DNA of 64,000 bases from CAVVAE01 sp963746185 (lineage in GTDB: Bacteria > Actinomycetota > Actinomycetes > Propionibacteriales > Nocardioidaceae), in contig CAVVAE010000004.1 of NCBI GenBank assembly GCA_963746185.1, forward strand, positions 1,674,001 to 1,738,000. The letters are read 5' to 3'. The notes under the pieces were generated by a model that saw only the letters and a list, made by a program, of their open reading frames with translations, ran no database searches and was not told where the DNA came from. Position 1 is the first letter of the stretch, and every line of letters starts with the position of its first letter. Below are positions 18,760 through 27,063 of this stretch, in pieces. Both the position numbers and the translations under genes were made by a program.

Positions 18760-19152
18760 ATGAACCTGGACCGGATCAATCCCGTGTCGCTGCCGCCACC
18801 GCGTGGCTTTTCGCACGCCGTCGTCGGTGAGGGACGCGTCGTCTTCCTGGCCGGGCAGACGGGGCTCGATTTCGGAGGCAGCATTGTCGAAGGCGGCCTC
18901 GTGGCGCAGTTCGAGCAGGCGCTGCGCAACCTCTTGACGGCGCTCGAGAGTGCGGGCGGGAAGCCCGACCAGCTGGCATCGATGACGATCTACATCGTCG
19001 ACATGGATCACTACCTCGAAATGGCGTCCGAGCTCGGGCAGGTGTGGCACCGGCTCGTGGGTGGTGAGTATCCGGCGATGGCTGGCGTCGGAGTCTCGCG
19101 GCTCTGGGACGCCGACGCGCTGGTCGAGGTGCAGGGCATGGCCGTCATCTGA
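18760..19152 (+). CDS. RidA (YjgF/UK114) family protein
   Basis: A 130-residue RidA-fold protein with characteristic segments VFLAGQTGLDFGGSIV, LRNLLTALESAGG and the C-terminal YPAMAGVGVSRLWDADALVEVQGMAVI. RidA proteins hydrolyse reactive enamine/imine intermediates to the keto form plus ammonia. Its place in a block with an anthraniloyl-CoA-type monooxygenase suggests it releases the amino group from a ring-derived enamine (inference). The conserved Arg of canonical RidA is not at the usual position in YPAMAGVGVSR, so activity needs testing. It ends 8 bases into the tail of the convergent paaX-like gene. Confidence 0.88.
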   Translation: MNLDRINPVSLPPPRGFSHAVVGEGRVVFLAGQTGLDFGGSIVEGGLVAQFEQALRNLLTALESAGGKPDQLASMTIYIVDMDHYLEMASELGQVWHRLVGGEYPAMAGVGVSRLWDADALVEVQGMAVI

Positions 19153-19978
19153 CGTCGGCGACAAACCGGTGCGCGGCATCGGCGAGGCGCTCACGCAGGC
19201 CGAAGAACAGGTCGGCTGCCTTGACGCCGGGCCAGTCGGCCGGGAGCACGTCGTCGGGTAGTCCCGGGTCGAGGTAGGGCAGCCTTCGCCATGCGGTCAG
19301 GGCGCGGACATAGTCGCCGAAGGCCTCGCCGTCGGCGATCGCGCGCCGGCGCTTCCACTTTGCGAGAAGCGGGAGGTACGTCGTGAGGAAGTCGTCGTAC
19401 AGGCTCTGCAGCTGGTCGAGGTCCCACCAGGAGCTGACGAGATCGGACACATCGCCGAAGGCCAGGTAGTCGGCGTGGAAGAGGTCGACGTACTCCGCCA
19501 ACTCATATCGCGTGAGCACGTCACGGGTCTCGGTGTCGAGGTGGGCCGGCGCGACCCAGACCCCTGCGGCGACTGTGCCGAACCCGAGCCAGGTCAGGCG
19601 GGAGCGGAGCGTGTGACGGCGACTCCGTTCGGACTCGGGCACGCTGAATACCGCGAGCAGCCAGCCCTCGCCGGCTCGCGCGCGCAGCCGCTCGAAGATG
19701 CGGCGGTCGCCCTCGGCGAGGATCGCGCGAGCTGACGGCGAGAGGGCGTAGCCGGCGACCCCGTCGACCTGCTCGGACACCAGGATCTCGCGGCGCTTGA
19801 GTCGGGAGATCGAGGAGCGCACTGCGGGCTCGTCGATGTCGAGCTCGGCCATCATCCGGATCAAGGTGGAGACGCTGAACCAGCCGGCCTCCTCACGGGC
19901 GTAGAGGCCGTAGATCGTCACGATGAGTGCGCGTGGCTGGAAGACCGAGCCGTGTGTGGCTTCCTCGATCGTCGTCAC
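19145..19978 (-). CDS. PaaX-family transcriptional regulator
   Basis: A 277-residue regulator. The N-terminal winged helix (PRALIVTIYGLYAREEAGWFSVSTLIRMMAELDIDEPAVRSSISRLKRREILV) and the C-terminal PaaX domain (WWDLDQLQSLYDDFLTTYLPLLAKW) are clear. PaaX repressors sense aryl-CoA thioesters such as phenylacetyl-CoA. I chose the GTG at 19978, where homology begins; an in-frame extension to 20053 overlaps the divergent ligase promoter. It is divergently placed with the aryl-CoA ligase and probably controls this block. Confidence 0.9.
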   Translation of the reverse strand: MTTIEEATHGSVFQPRALIVTIYGLYAREEAGWFSVSTLIRMMAELDIDEPAVRSSISRLKRREILVSEQVDGVAGYALSPSARAILAEGDRRIFERLRARAGEGWLLAVFSVPESERSRRHTLRSRLTWLGFGTVAAGVWVAPAHLDTETRDVLTRYELAEYVDLFHADYLAFGDVSDLVSSWWDLDQLQSLYDDFLTTYLPLLAKWKRRRAIADGEAFGDYVRALTAWRRLPYLDPGLPDDVLPADWPGVKAADLFFGLRERLADAAHRFVADVR

Positions 19979-20017
19979 AGCAGCACGATAGCGGGGCGTA
20001 CGCAGTGTTGCGCGGTC

Positions 20018-20045
20018 TTGACTGTCGTCACGGGAAGGGAATACT
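20018..20045 (+). promoter_or_regulatory. Candidate promoter/operator of the aryl-CoA ligase operon
   Basis: TTGACT (20018-20023) followed after 16 bases by AATACT (20040-20045). The -35 sits in a motif, TTGACTGTCGTCAC, that recurs as TTGACGGTCGTCGC ahead of the monooxygenase gene at 24498. It could be a PaaX-family site, but it differs from the E. coli PaaX consensus as I recall it. Confidence 0.4.
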
Positions 20046-20079
20046 GGGGTCAACTCGTCCGTGTACCGAGGGGATGCCC

Positions 20080-21702
20080 ATGCCGCTCACGCCGTCGGCT
20101 CATGTCGACACGTTCTGCCGCGACAGCCTGCCGCCTGACGACAGCTGGCCGGACCTGCTGTTCGACCTCACCGACGTGCGCTACCCCGACCGGTTGAACT
20201 GTGGGGTCGAGCTCCTCGACAGGACGATCGCGGAGTATGGCGGAGATCGCCCGTGCCTGCTCTCACCTGCCGGCGAACGTTGGACGTATGACGAACTGTT
20301 GACGCGCTCCAACCAGATCGCGCGTGTGCTGGTCGACCAGCTCGGGCTGCTTCCCGGAAACCGCGTGCTGCTGCGCGGGCCCAACAACCCGGCGCTGGTC
20401 GCGTGCTGGTTCGCCGTGCTCAAGGCCGGCGGCGTCGTCGTGACCACGATGCCGTTGCTCCGGCCTGGTGAGCTCAGCACCGTGCATGAGATCGCCCGCA
20501 TCGACGTGGCGTTGTGCGACCACCGGTTCGTCGACGACCTGGCGGCGTCGGCTCTCGGTGACGTACCGACGATCGTGTATGGCGGTGAGGCTGATGATGA
20601 CCTCAACCGTCGTACCGCTGGAGTGCCGGACGTCTTCGAGCCCGTCGAGACGGCGGCCGACGACGTGGCGCTGCTGGCGTTCACATCGGGTACGACGGGG
20701 CGGCCCAAAGCCACGATGCACTTCCACCGTGACGTGCTCGCGAACGCCGACACGTTCTCCAAGCACGTGCTCAAGCCGACGCCGGACGACGTGTTCACCG
20801 GGACGCCGCCGCTCGCTTTCACGTTCGGGCTCGGCGGCCTCGTGGTGTTCCCGCTGCGGGTCGGCGCGTCGACGCTGCTCATCGAGAAGGCCACCCCTGA
20901 CGAGTTGGCCGAGCACATCGCCACCCATGACGTCACGGTGTGCTTCACCGCCCCAACGGCGTACCGCGCGATGCTGACGTCGGGAAGCGCCGACCGGCTG
21001 TCGAGCCTGCGTCGTTGTGTCTCGGCGGGTGAGCATCTGCCGGTGGCGACGTGGCGGGCCTTCGTCGAGGCGACCGGCGTGCGGATCATCGACGGCATCG
21101 GGTCGACGGAGATGCTGCACATCTTCATCTCGGCGTCCGACGACGACATCGTGCCGGGGTCGACCGGCAAGCCGGTGCCGGGATATCAGGCCGCCGTCGT
21201 GGATGAACTCGGTCAGCCACTGCCCGCAGGAGAGATCGGACGACTCGCGGTCAAAGGCCCGACCGGCTGTCGCTATCTCGCCGATGCGCGTCAGGGCGTC
21301 TATGTGCAGAACGGCTGGAACATCACCGGCGACACGTTCATCTGCGACGACGACGGCTACTTCTGGTACCAGGCGCGCAGCGACGACATGATCATCTCGT
21401 CGGGCTACAACATCGCCGGACCTGAGGTCGAGGAAGCGCTGCTGCGCCACTCCGACGTCGTGGAGTGTGCTGTTGTCGGTGTCCCTGACGAGGCGCGCGG
21501 GCAACTCGTGAAGGCCTACGTCGTGCTTCGCGACGGGGTGATCGCTGACGAGGGTATGACGAAGGTCTTGCAGGACTACGCGAAGGAGCAGATCGCCCCG
21601 TACAAGTACCCGCGGGCGATGGAGTTCGTCGACAGCCTGCCTCGGACGAGCACCGGGAAGCTCCAGCGGTTCCGCCTGCGCGAGGACAAGGCGTCGGCCT
21701 GA
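20080..21702 (+). CDS. Aryl-CoA ligase of the benzoate/2-aminobenzoate-CoA ligase family
   Basis: A 540-residue adenylate-forming enzyme that activates an aromatic acid with ATP and CoA. The P-loop-like AMP motif is LLAFTSGTTGRPKATMHFHRD; further motifs are GIGSTEMLHIFISA, YFWYQARSDDMIISSGYNIAGPEVEEAL and the catalytic Lys region LPRTSTGKLQRFRLR. GSTEMLHIF is the form seen in benzoate-CoA and 2-aminobenzoate-CoA ligases. GAGGGG lies 6 bases before the ATG at 20080. It overlaps the thioesterase gene (TGATG). The neighbouring monooxygenase favours 2-aminobenzoate over benzoate as substrate; salicylate is the alternative. Confidence 0.88.
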   Translation: MPLTPSAHVDTFCRDSLPPDDSWPDLLFDLTDVRYPDRLNCGVELLDRTIAEYGGDRPCLLSPAGERWTYDELLTRSNQIARVLVDQLGLLPGNRVLLRGPNNPALVACWFAVLKAGGVVVTTMPLLRPGELSTVHEIARIDVALCDHRFVDDLAASALGDVPTIVYGGEADDDLNRRTAGVPDVFEPVETAADDVALLAFTSGTTGRPKATMHFHRDVLANADTFSKHVLKPTPDDVFTGTPPLAFTFGLGGLVVFPLRVGASTLLIEKATPDELAEHIATHDVTVCFTAPTAYRAMLTSGSADRLSSLRRCVSAGEHLPVATWRAFVEATGVRIIDGIGSTEMLHIFISASDDDIVPGSTGKPVPGYQAAVVDELGQPLPAGEIGRLAVKGPTGCRYLADARQGVYVQNGWNITGDTFICDDDGYFWYQARSDDMIISSGYNIAGPEVEEALLRHSDVVECAVVGVPDEARGQLVKAYVVLRDGVIADEGMTKVLQDYAKEQIAPYKYPRAMEFVDSLPRTSTGKLQRFRLREDKASA

Positions 21703-22103
21703 TGGCCAGGGGAGCGAGCGTCCGGATCGACCGCGTGGTCGAGTGGCCTGACACCGACGCTGCAGGGCACTACCACCACTCGACGGTGATCCGGTGGGTC
21801 GAAGCCGCCGAGGCGGCCTTGCACGAACGTCTCGGGCTGATCGAGCTCTTCGGCGTGGTGCCGCGGGTGCGCTACGAGGTCGACTACTCGACGCCGCTGT
21901 GGTTTCGCGACGAGGTGACGATCGAGCTCACGGTGGCCGATGTGGGGCGTTCCTCGATCCGTTACGAGTTCGACGTACGACGGGGAGGCGAGTCGGCGGC
22001 GCGTGGCGCCCTGGTCGCCGTACAACTCGATCCTGCGACCGGCAAACCGACGGAGTGGTCGGACGATCTACGCGACCTGCTGCTCGACTCACGTAACGGC
22101 TGA
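21702..22103 (+). CDS. Acyl-CoA thioesterase, 4-hydroxybenzoyl-CoA thioesterase-like (hot-dog fold)
   Basis: A 133-residue hot-dog fold protein. The N-terminal catalytic-type motif EWPDTDAAGHYHHSTVIRWVEAAE contains the Asp of the 4-hydroxybenzoyl-CoA thioesterase group. It starts on the ligase stop codon, so the two are coupled. It may release CoA from dead-end or overflow aryl-CoA intermediates, or cleave the ring-derived product. If the real substrate is salicylyl-CoA, it could release gentisate, but no gentisate dioxygenase is in the window. Confidence 0.86.
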   Translation: MARGASVRIDRVVEWPDTDAAGHYHHSTVIRWVEAAEAALHERLGLIELFGVVPRVRYEVDYSTPLWFRDEVTIELTVADVGRSSIRYEFDVRRGGESAARGALVAVQLDPATGKPTEWSDDLRDLLLDSRNG

Positions 22104-22137
22104 CAGCGCCCGCATCCTGAGACAACCTCGATTCGTG

Positions 22138-22211
22138 GAGGCAAACCCACAGTCTGCAAGGCAGGTTTGCCTTGTTAACAAGCCGTTTGGCTTGAAAACA
22201 AGGCAAACCCC
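22138..22211 (+). repeat. 74-bp inverted repeat, copy A, with internal hairpin
   Basis: Starts GAGGCAAACCCACAGTCTGC and ends AAGGCAAACCCC. It matches the reverse complement of 26942-27015 at 72 of 74 positions. Its right half folds on itself (GGTTTGCCTTGTT with AACAAGGCAAACC around an AAGCC/GGCTT inner stem). It lies between the convergent thioesterase and acyl-CoA dehydrogenase genes and probably acts as a bidirectional terminator. Confidence 0.9.
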
Positions 22212-22216
22212 GGACC

Positions 22217-23569
22217 TCAGCGGTAGAGGTTGCGGGCGATGATTGAGCGCTGGACTTCGGTAGCACCTTCGTAGATACGAGGTGCGCGAACTTCGCGGTA
22301 CAAGTGCTCCAGCAGGTGACCGCGTTCGAGAGCTCGCGCCCCGTGGATCTGGATGGCCGCGTCGACGACGAACTGCGCTGTCTCCGTCGCGACGAGCTTG
22401 GCCATCGCCGAGCTGGTGGAGATGCCCGGCCGCCCCGCGTCGTACGCCGCTCCGGCGCGGTAGACCATCACCCGCGCTGTCTCGACCCGCGTCGCCATCT
22501 CGGCCAGCGTGTGGCCGACCGACTGCATGTCACGCAGTGGTGCGCCGAAGGCCTGCCGCTCGCCGGCATGCGTGATGGCCGCGTCGAGGGCCGCCTGCGC
22601 CATCCCCACCGCGAACGCGCCGACACTCGGACGGAACAGGTCGAGGGTGCGCATGGCGACCGCGAAGCCTTTGTCGGGATCGCCGAGCACATCGGCTGGC
22701 CCGACCCGTACCTCGTCGAAGAGCAGGCGTCCGATCGGATGCGGTGACAGCATCTCGAGGTGCTCACCGCTGAGGCCATGGCTGTCTCCGGCTACGACGA
22801 AGGCCGTGACGCCCCGAGCGCCGACGTCTTGGGTAGTTCGCGCGAAGACGCTGTAGAAGTCGGCCTCCGGTGCGTTGGAGATCCACGCCTTCTCACCCGA
22901 CAACCGCCAGCCGTCTCCGTCCGGCTCTGCGCGCAAGGCCAGCGCGGCAGCGTCCGACCCGGCATCGGGTTCGGTGAGCGCGAAGCCCGCGACTGCCTCG
23001 CCACGGGCGACGGCAGAAACCCAGCGCCGTACCTGCTCATCCGACCCCGACTGCAACACCGGGTACGCACCGAGGCCTTGGAGCGCCAACGCGGTCTCAG
23101 CCTCGGTCGAGACGGTCGCGAGCGCCTCCCGCAGCAGGCACAGGTCGAGGGCGGCCGCTTCCCGAGATGTGCCCTCACCCCCGACGCCGGGGAAGAGTCT
23201 GGCCAGCAATCCGAGTTCACCCATCGCCGCGATCAGGACTCGGTTGACGCGGCCGGGTTCGCCACGATCGGCGATCGGCGCAAGCGTGCTGCGTGCGACA
23301 TCGCGTACCCATGCGACATGCTCGTGCTGCTCGTCGGTCAGGTCCCAGGCGCTCGCGGTGCCCCCTCCCCGCTGATTGAGCTTGTCGAAATCACCGGGAC
23401 CAGCGTCATCGGCCCCTCCCCGCTGATTGAGCTTGTCGAAATCACCGGGACCAGCGTCATCGGCCCCTCCCCGCTGATTGAGCTTGTCGAAATCACCGGG
23501 ACCAGCGTCATCGGCCCCTCCCCGCTGATTGAGCTTGTCGAAATCACCGGGACCAGCGTCATCGGCCAT
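22217..23569 (-). CDS. Acyl-CoA dehydrogenase with a 4 x 17-residue N-terminal repeat
   Basis: A 450-residue protein. Residues 2-69 are four near-identical copies of ADDAGPGDFDKLNQRGG, encoded by a 51-bp tandem repeat. The rest is a normal acyl-CoA dehydrogenase: FALTEPDAGSDAAALALRAE, GEKAWISNAPEADFYSVFAR, QAFGAPLRDMQSVGHTLAEM and a C-terminal IYEGATEVQRSIIARNLYR. It would desaturate a CoA thioester in ring-product beta-oxidation. The ATG lies 1 base after the enoyl-CoA hydratase stop. A start after the repeat (for example at a GTG/ATG near TASAWDLTDEQHEHVAW) is not obvious, so the repeat is probably translated. Confidence 0.88.
   Translation of the reverse strand: MADDAGPGDFDKLNQRGGADDAGPGDFDKLNQRGGADDAGPGDFDKLNQRGGADDAGPGDFDKLNQRGGGTASAWDLTDEQHEHVAWVRDVARSTLAPIADRGEPGRVNRVLIAAMGELGLLARLFPGVGGEGTSREAAALDLCLLREALATVSTEAETALALQGLGAYPVLQSGSDEQVRRWVSAVARGEAVAGFALTEPDAGSDAAALALRAEPDGDGWRLSGEKAWISNAPEADFYSVFARTTQDVGARGVTAFVVAGDSHGLSGEHLEMLSPHPIGRLLFDEVRVGPADVLGDPDKGFAVAMRTLDLFRPSVGAFAVGMAQAALDAAITHAGERQAFGAPLRDMQSVGHTLAEMATRVETARVMVYRAGAAYDAGRPGISTSSAMAKLVATETAQFVVDAAIQIHGARALERGHLLEHLYREVRAPRIYEGATEVQRSIIARNLYR
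23362..23566. repeat. 51-bp tandem repeat, four copies, in frame
   Basis: Copies begin at 23371, 23422, 23473 and 23524, each starting GCTGATTGAGCTTGTCGAAA. The copies are essentially identical, so the array is recent or kept homogeneous. 51 is a multiple of three, so the acyl-CoA dehydrogenase frame is kept. The core TGAGCTTGTCGAAATCACCG also occurs singly at 43022, showing that it derives from a dispersed element. Confidence 0.92.
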
Positions 23570-23570
23570 G

Positions 23571-24398
23571 TCAGTGACCCTTCCACTGCGGTGGTCGCTT
23601 GCCAGTGAACGCGGCGTGGAATTCCGCGTAGTCGTCGCCCTTCATCAGCAACGCCTGAGTCATGGCCTCGAGCTCGACCGCGCCGGCCAGGCCCATGTCG
23701 AGCTCACGGGTGAGCAGGGCCTTGGTGGCGGAGTATGCATGGGTCGGACCGTCGGCGAGTCGTCGTGCCAGGGCCGACGCCGTGAAGTCGAGCTCGTCGT
23801 CGTCGACAAGGTGGCTCACCAACCCCCAGGCTTCCGCTTTCTCAGCAGGCAAGGAGTCGCCGAGCATGAGCAGCTGGGTGGCGTGACCCAGGCCGACGAT
23901 CCTGGGCAGCAGGTATGCAGCACCCATGTCTGCCCCGGCCAGTCCGACCTTCGTGAACAGGAACGCGAACGTTGCCGACCGGGCCATCACCCGGAAGTCG
24001 GACGCGAGTGCTATCACTGCGCCGGCGCCAGCGGCGGTGCCGTGGATGGCGGAGATGATCGGGACGGGCGACTCGCGCATCGTGCGGACGACGTCTCCGG
24101 TCATCCGCGTGAACGACAACAGCTCGTCGGGACGCATCGCCAGCGTGGCCCCGATGATCTCGTCAACGTCACCGCCCGAACAGAACGCCCGTCCCTCACC
24201 CCGCAGCAAGACGACTCGGGTGTCGTCGCGATGCGGAAGCTCGGCCAGCAGATCGCGCAGGTCGGCGTACACGTCGAACGTGAGCGCGTTGAGCTTGTCC
24301 GGACGGTTGAACGTGATCGTGGTGACGCCCTCCTCCCGAAGGACGGAGAAGTGGTCCCAGTCCTGCGTGAGCGGAGCGGACCCCCGGAACGGGCTCAT
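23571..24398 (-). CDS. Enoyl-CoA hydratase/isomerase family protein
   Basis: A 275-residue crotonase-fold protein. It shows ITFNRPDKLNALTFDVYADL, the first oxyanion-hole segment GRAFCSGGDVDEIIG and the second, ISAIHGTAAGAGAVIALASDFRV. The start at 24398 has GAGGAGG upstream; the longer reading to 24425 does not add homology. It hydrates a CoA-activated double bond, or hydrolyses a ring diketone-like intermediate, in the aromatic block. It is transcribed with the repeat-bearing dehydrogenase and divergently from the monooxygenase/OYE fusion. Confidence 0.9.
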   Translation of the reverse strand: MSPFRGSAPLTQDWDHFSVLREEGVTTITFNRPDKLNALTFDVYADLRDLLAELPHRDDTRVVLLRGEGRAFCSGGDVDEIIGATLAMRPDELLSFTRMTGDVVRTMRESPVPIISAIHGTAAGAGAVIALASDFRVMARSATFAFLFTKVGLAGADMGAAYLLPRIVGLGHATQLLMLGDSLPAEKAEAWGLVSHLVDDDELDFTASALARRLADGPTHAYSATKALLTRELDMGLAGAVELEAMTQALLMKGDDYAEFHAAFTGKRPPQWKGH

Positions 24399-24497
24399 CG
24401 AGTCGACCTCCTCATGGCGTGGCACCGGCCAACTGCGGTGCCGGACGCTGATCTTGCCTGCGGCGAACAGCGTAGCGGTCTACGATCTTACGTGTTG

Positions 24498-24527
24498 TTG
24501 ACGGTCGTCGCAGCAACGACATATCCT
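24498..24527 (+). promoter_or_regulatory. Promoter of the anthraniloyl-CoA monooxygenase-like gene
   Basis: TTGACG (24498-24503), 18-base spacer, TATCCT (24522-24527). The predicted transcript starts about 8 bases before the ATG at 24542. The -35 is part of TTGACGGTCGTCGC, a match to the motif at 20018. The region is the 143-base divergent gap between the hydratase and the fusion gene. Confidence 0.55.
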
Positions 24528-24541
24528 CGAACGAGAGAACG

Positions 24542-26932
24542 ATGACCACATCGGACAGCGGAGGCGAGCACGTGCGGATCGCGGTGATTGGCGGTGGCCC
24601 GGGCGGGCTGTACTTCGCCGCGCTGGCGAAACAACTCAACCCCCACCACGAGATCACGGTCTGGGAGCGCAACGCGGCAGACGACACGTTCGGCTTCGGT
24701 GTCGTCTTCTCCGACGAGACCCTCGGTGGCATCGAGCACGCCGACCCCACGGTCCATGCCGCCATGCAGGCAGAGTTCGCCCGCTGGGACGACATCGACG
24801 TGCATTTCGCGGGCCAGGTGATCACCAGTGGTGGGCATGGCTTCGCCGCGATGAGCCGCCGCCGACTCCTCGAGATCCTGCAGGATCGGTGCCGCGCTCT
24901 CGGCATCGACGTGCTCTTCAGCACCGAGGCGCCGGATGTCGACGAGCTGTCGGCGTCGTACGGCGTCGTGGTCGCGAGCGACGGCCTCAACTCGCGCGTC
25001 CGGGGACACTACGCCGAGACGTTCTGTCCGACCGTCGAGACGCGGCGCTGCCGCTACATGTGGCTCGGCACCGACCTGGTCTTCGACGCCTTCACGTTCG
25101 TCGTGAAGGAGACTCCGTACGGCGTGATGCAGATCCACGGCTACCCGTTCGACGCGCACGGCAGCACGTTCATCATCGAGATGCACGACAGCGTCTGGGA
25201 AGCGGCCGGCTTCGCCGACACAGGCGCGGAGTCGTTGCTGCCCGGGGAGTCTGACGAGAAGTCGATCACGCTGGTGCGTGACCTGTTCGCCGACGTCCTT
25301 GGCGGGCACGAGGTGATGGCCAACAACTCCCGTTGGGTGAGATTTGCGACCGTGCGCAACGAAACCTGGCGGCACCGCAACGTGGTCCTCCTCGGCGACG
25401 CCGCTCATACCGCGCACTTCTCCATCGGATCGGGCACCAAGCTCGCGATGGAGGACGCGCTCGCGCTGGCTGCTTGTCTGCACGAGCACGAGGATCGCGA
25501 GCAGGCGCTCGAAGCGTATGAGGCTGAGCGGCGTCCGGTCGTGCTGTCGACGCAGCGCGCAGCGCAGGCCAGCCTCGAGTGGTTCGAGAACCTCGGCCAG
25601 TACACCGACCAGGAACCGATGCAGTTCGCGTTCAACATCATGACCCGCAGCCGTCGGGTTACCTACGACAACCTGCGGGTGCGCGACCACGAGTTCGTCG
25701 AGCGCGCCGATGCCTGGTTCGCCGACCACGAACGACGGCGGGGAGTGGGCATGGGTGAGGTGTGCCCGCCGATGTTCCAGCCGTTCCGGCTGCGTGGGCT
25801 CGAGCTCGCCAACCGGGTCGTGGTGTCGGCGATGGACATGTACATGGCCGACGACGGCGTGCCCAGTGACTTCCACTACACGCACCTCACCGGCAAGGCG
25901 CTGGGTGGCGCAGGCCTGGTGATGACGGAGATGACCTGCGTGTCACCGGAGGGCAGGATCACGCCGGCGTGCTGCGGGTTGTATGACGATGAGCAGACTG
26001 CCGCCTTCCGTCGGATCGCCGACTTCGTACACGAGCACACGCAAGCGAAGATGGGCATGCAGCTCGGTCACTCCGGTCGCAAGGGTTCGACCAAGCGCAT
26101 GTGGGAGGGCATCGACGAACCTCTCCCCGAGGGCAACTGGGAAGTCGTCGGGCCCTCGCCGTTGGCCTACCAAGCCGGCGTCAACCAGGTGCCACGCGAG
26201 CTCACCATGTCTGACCTCGACGAGATCAAGCAGCAGTTCGTCGACTCCACCGTGCGAGCAGCGGCGGCGGGTTTCGACCTGATCGAGCTGCACTGTGCGC
26301 ATGGCTACCTGCTCTCGAGCTTCATCTCGCCCGTGACAAACCAGCGCACCGACGACTACGGCGGCAGCCTGACCAACCGGCTGCGTTACCCGCTAGAGGT
26401 GTTCGAGGCGATGCGCGAGGTATGGCCCGCCGACCTGCCGATGACCGTGCGCATCTCGGCAACGGACTGGGTGGAGGGCGGCATCGACACCGACGACTCG
26501 GTCATGATCGCCCAGGCGTTCGCCGACGCAGGTGCCGACGCGATCGATGTCTCTACGGGCCAGGTGACACCTGACGAGCGGCCCGAATATGGCCGGTCGT
26601 TCCAGACGCCGTACTCCGACGCGATCCGCAACCGCGTCGGGATCGCGACGATCGCGGTGGGCGCCATCTCGTCGTACGACGACGTGAACTCGATCATCCT
26701 GGCCGGACGAGCCGACCTGTGCGCGCTCGGACGCGTACACCTCTACGACCCGAGCTGGACACTGCATGCGGCGCTCGAGCAGGGGTACGACGGACCGGGC
26801 GTCGCGTGGCCGACGCCCTGGCTGCCCGGCCGCCGCCAACCGCAGACCGGCCGGACCGACGGGCCCAAGCCACGGCTGCAGCTGATCCGAGAGGGCGAAC
26901 CCACCGTCCGCCACCAACGCTGGCGCCCCTAG
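24542..26932 (+). CDS. Anthraniloyl-CoA (2-aminobenzoyl-CoA) monooxygenase/reductase-like fusion; also annotated as salicylyl-CoA 5-hydroxylase/oxidoreductase
   Basis: A 796-residue two-domain flavoenzyme. Residues 1-~395 are a FAD monooxygenase domain: VIGGGPGGLYFAALAKQL dinucleotide motif, GDAAHTAHFSIGSGTKLAMEDALAL. Residues ~410-770 are an Old Yellow Enzyme-type FMN domain: FQPFRLRGLELANRVVVSAM, QLGHSGRKGS, ELHCAHGYLLSSFISPVTNQR, VRISATDW. This fusion is the hallmark of 2-aminobenzoyl-CoA monooxygenase/reductase, which hydroxylates and then reduces the ring. The nearby ligase, RidA and beta-oxidation genes agree. Salicylyl-CoA cannot be excluded. Confidence 0.9.
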   Translation: MTTSDSGGEHVRIAVIGGGPGGLYFAALAKQLNPHHEITVWERNAADDTFGFGVVFSDETLGGIEHADPTVHAAMQAEFARWDDIDVHFAGQVITSGGHGFAAMSRRRLLEILQDRCRALGIDVLFSTEAPDVDELSASYGVVVASDGLNSRVRGHYAETFCPTVETRRCRYMWLGTDLVFDAFTFVVKETPYGVMQIHGYPFDAHGSTFIIEMHDSVWEAAGFADTGAESLLPGESDEKSITLVRDLFADVLGGHEVMANNSRWVRFATVRNETWRHRNVVLLGDAAHTAHFSIGSGTKLAMEDALALAACLHEHEDREQALEAYEAERRPVVLSTQRAAQASLEWFENLGQYTDQEPMQFAFNIMTRSRRVTYDNLRVRDHEFVERADAWFADHERRRGVGMGEVCPPMFQPFRLRGLELANRVVVSAMDMYMADDGVPSDFHYTHLTGKALGGAGLVMTEMTCVSPEGRITPACCGLYDDEQTAAFRRIADFVHEHTQAKMGMQLGHSGRKGSTKRMWEGIDEPLPEGNWEVVGPSPLAYQAGVNQVPRELTMSDLDEIKQQFVDSTVRAAAAGFDLIELHCAHGYLLSSFISPVTNQRTDDYGGSLTNRLRYPLEVFEAMREVWPADLPMTVRISATDWVEGGIDTDDSVMIAQAFADAGADAIDVSTGQVTPDERPEYGRSFQTPYSDAIRNRVGIATIAVGAISSYDDVNSIILAGRADLCALGRVHLYDPSWTLHAALEQGYDGPGVAWPTPWLPGRRQPQTGRTDGPKPRLQLIREGEPTVRHQRWRP

Positions 26933-26941
26933 CCGGCGTCA

Positions 26942-27015
26942 GGGGTTTGCCTTGTTTTCAAGCCAAAAGGCTTGTGAACAAGGCAAACCTGCCTTGCAGA
27001 CTGTGGGTTTGCCTC
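26942..27015 (-). repeat. 74-bp inverted repeat, copy B, with internal hairpin
   Basis: Reverse complement of copy A at 22138-22211, with 2 mismatches in 74 bp. It starts 10 bases after the fusion-gene stop and lies between convergent genes, as copy A does. The internal stem (GGTTTGCCTTGTT/AACAAGGCAAACC) suggests termination in both directions. Confidence 0.9.
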
Positions 27016-27063
27016 TACGGGGGCGGGTCGTCTCAGTCGGCGAGACGAGGCGCCGGTACGACG

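Noticed and set aside
23362..23566. Possible CRISPR array
   Set aside because: Units are contiguous with no unique spacers and lie within an open reading frame; no cas genes are near.
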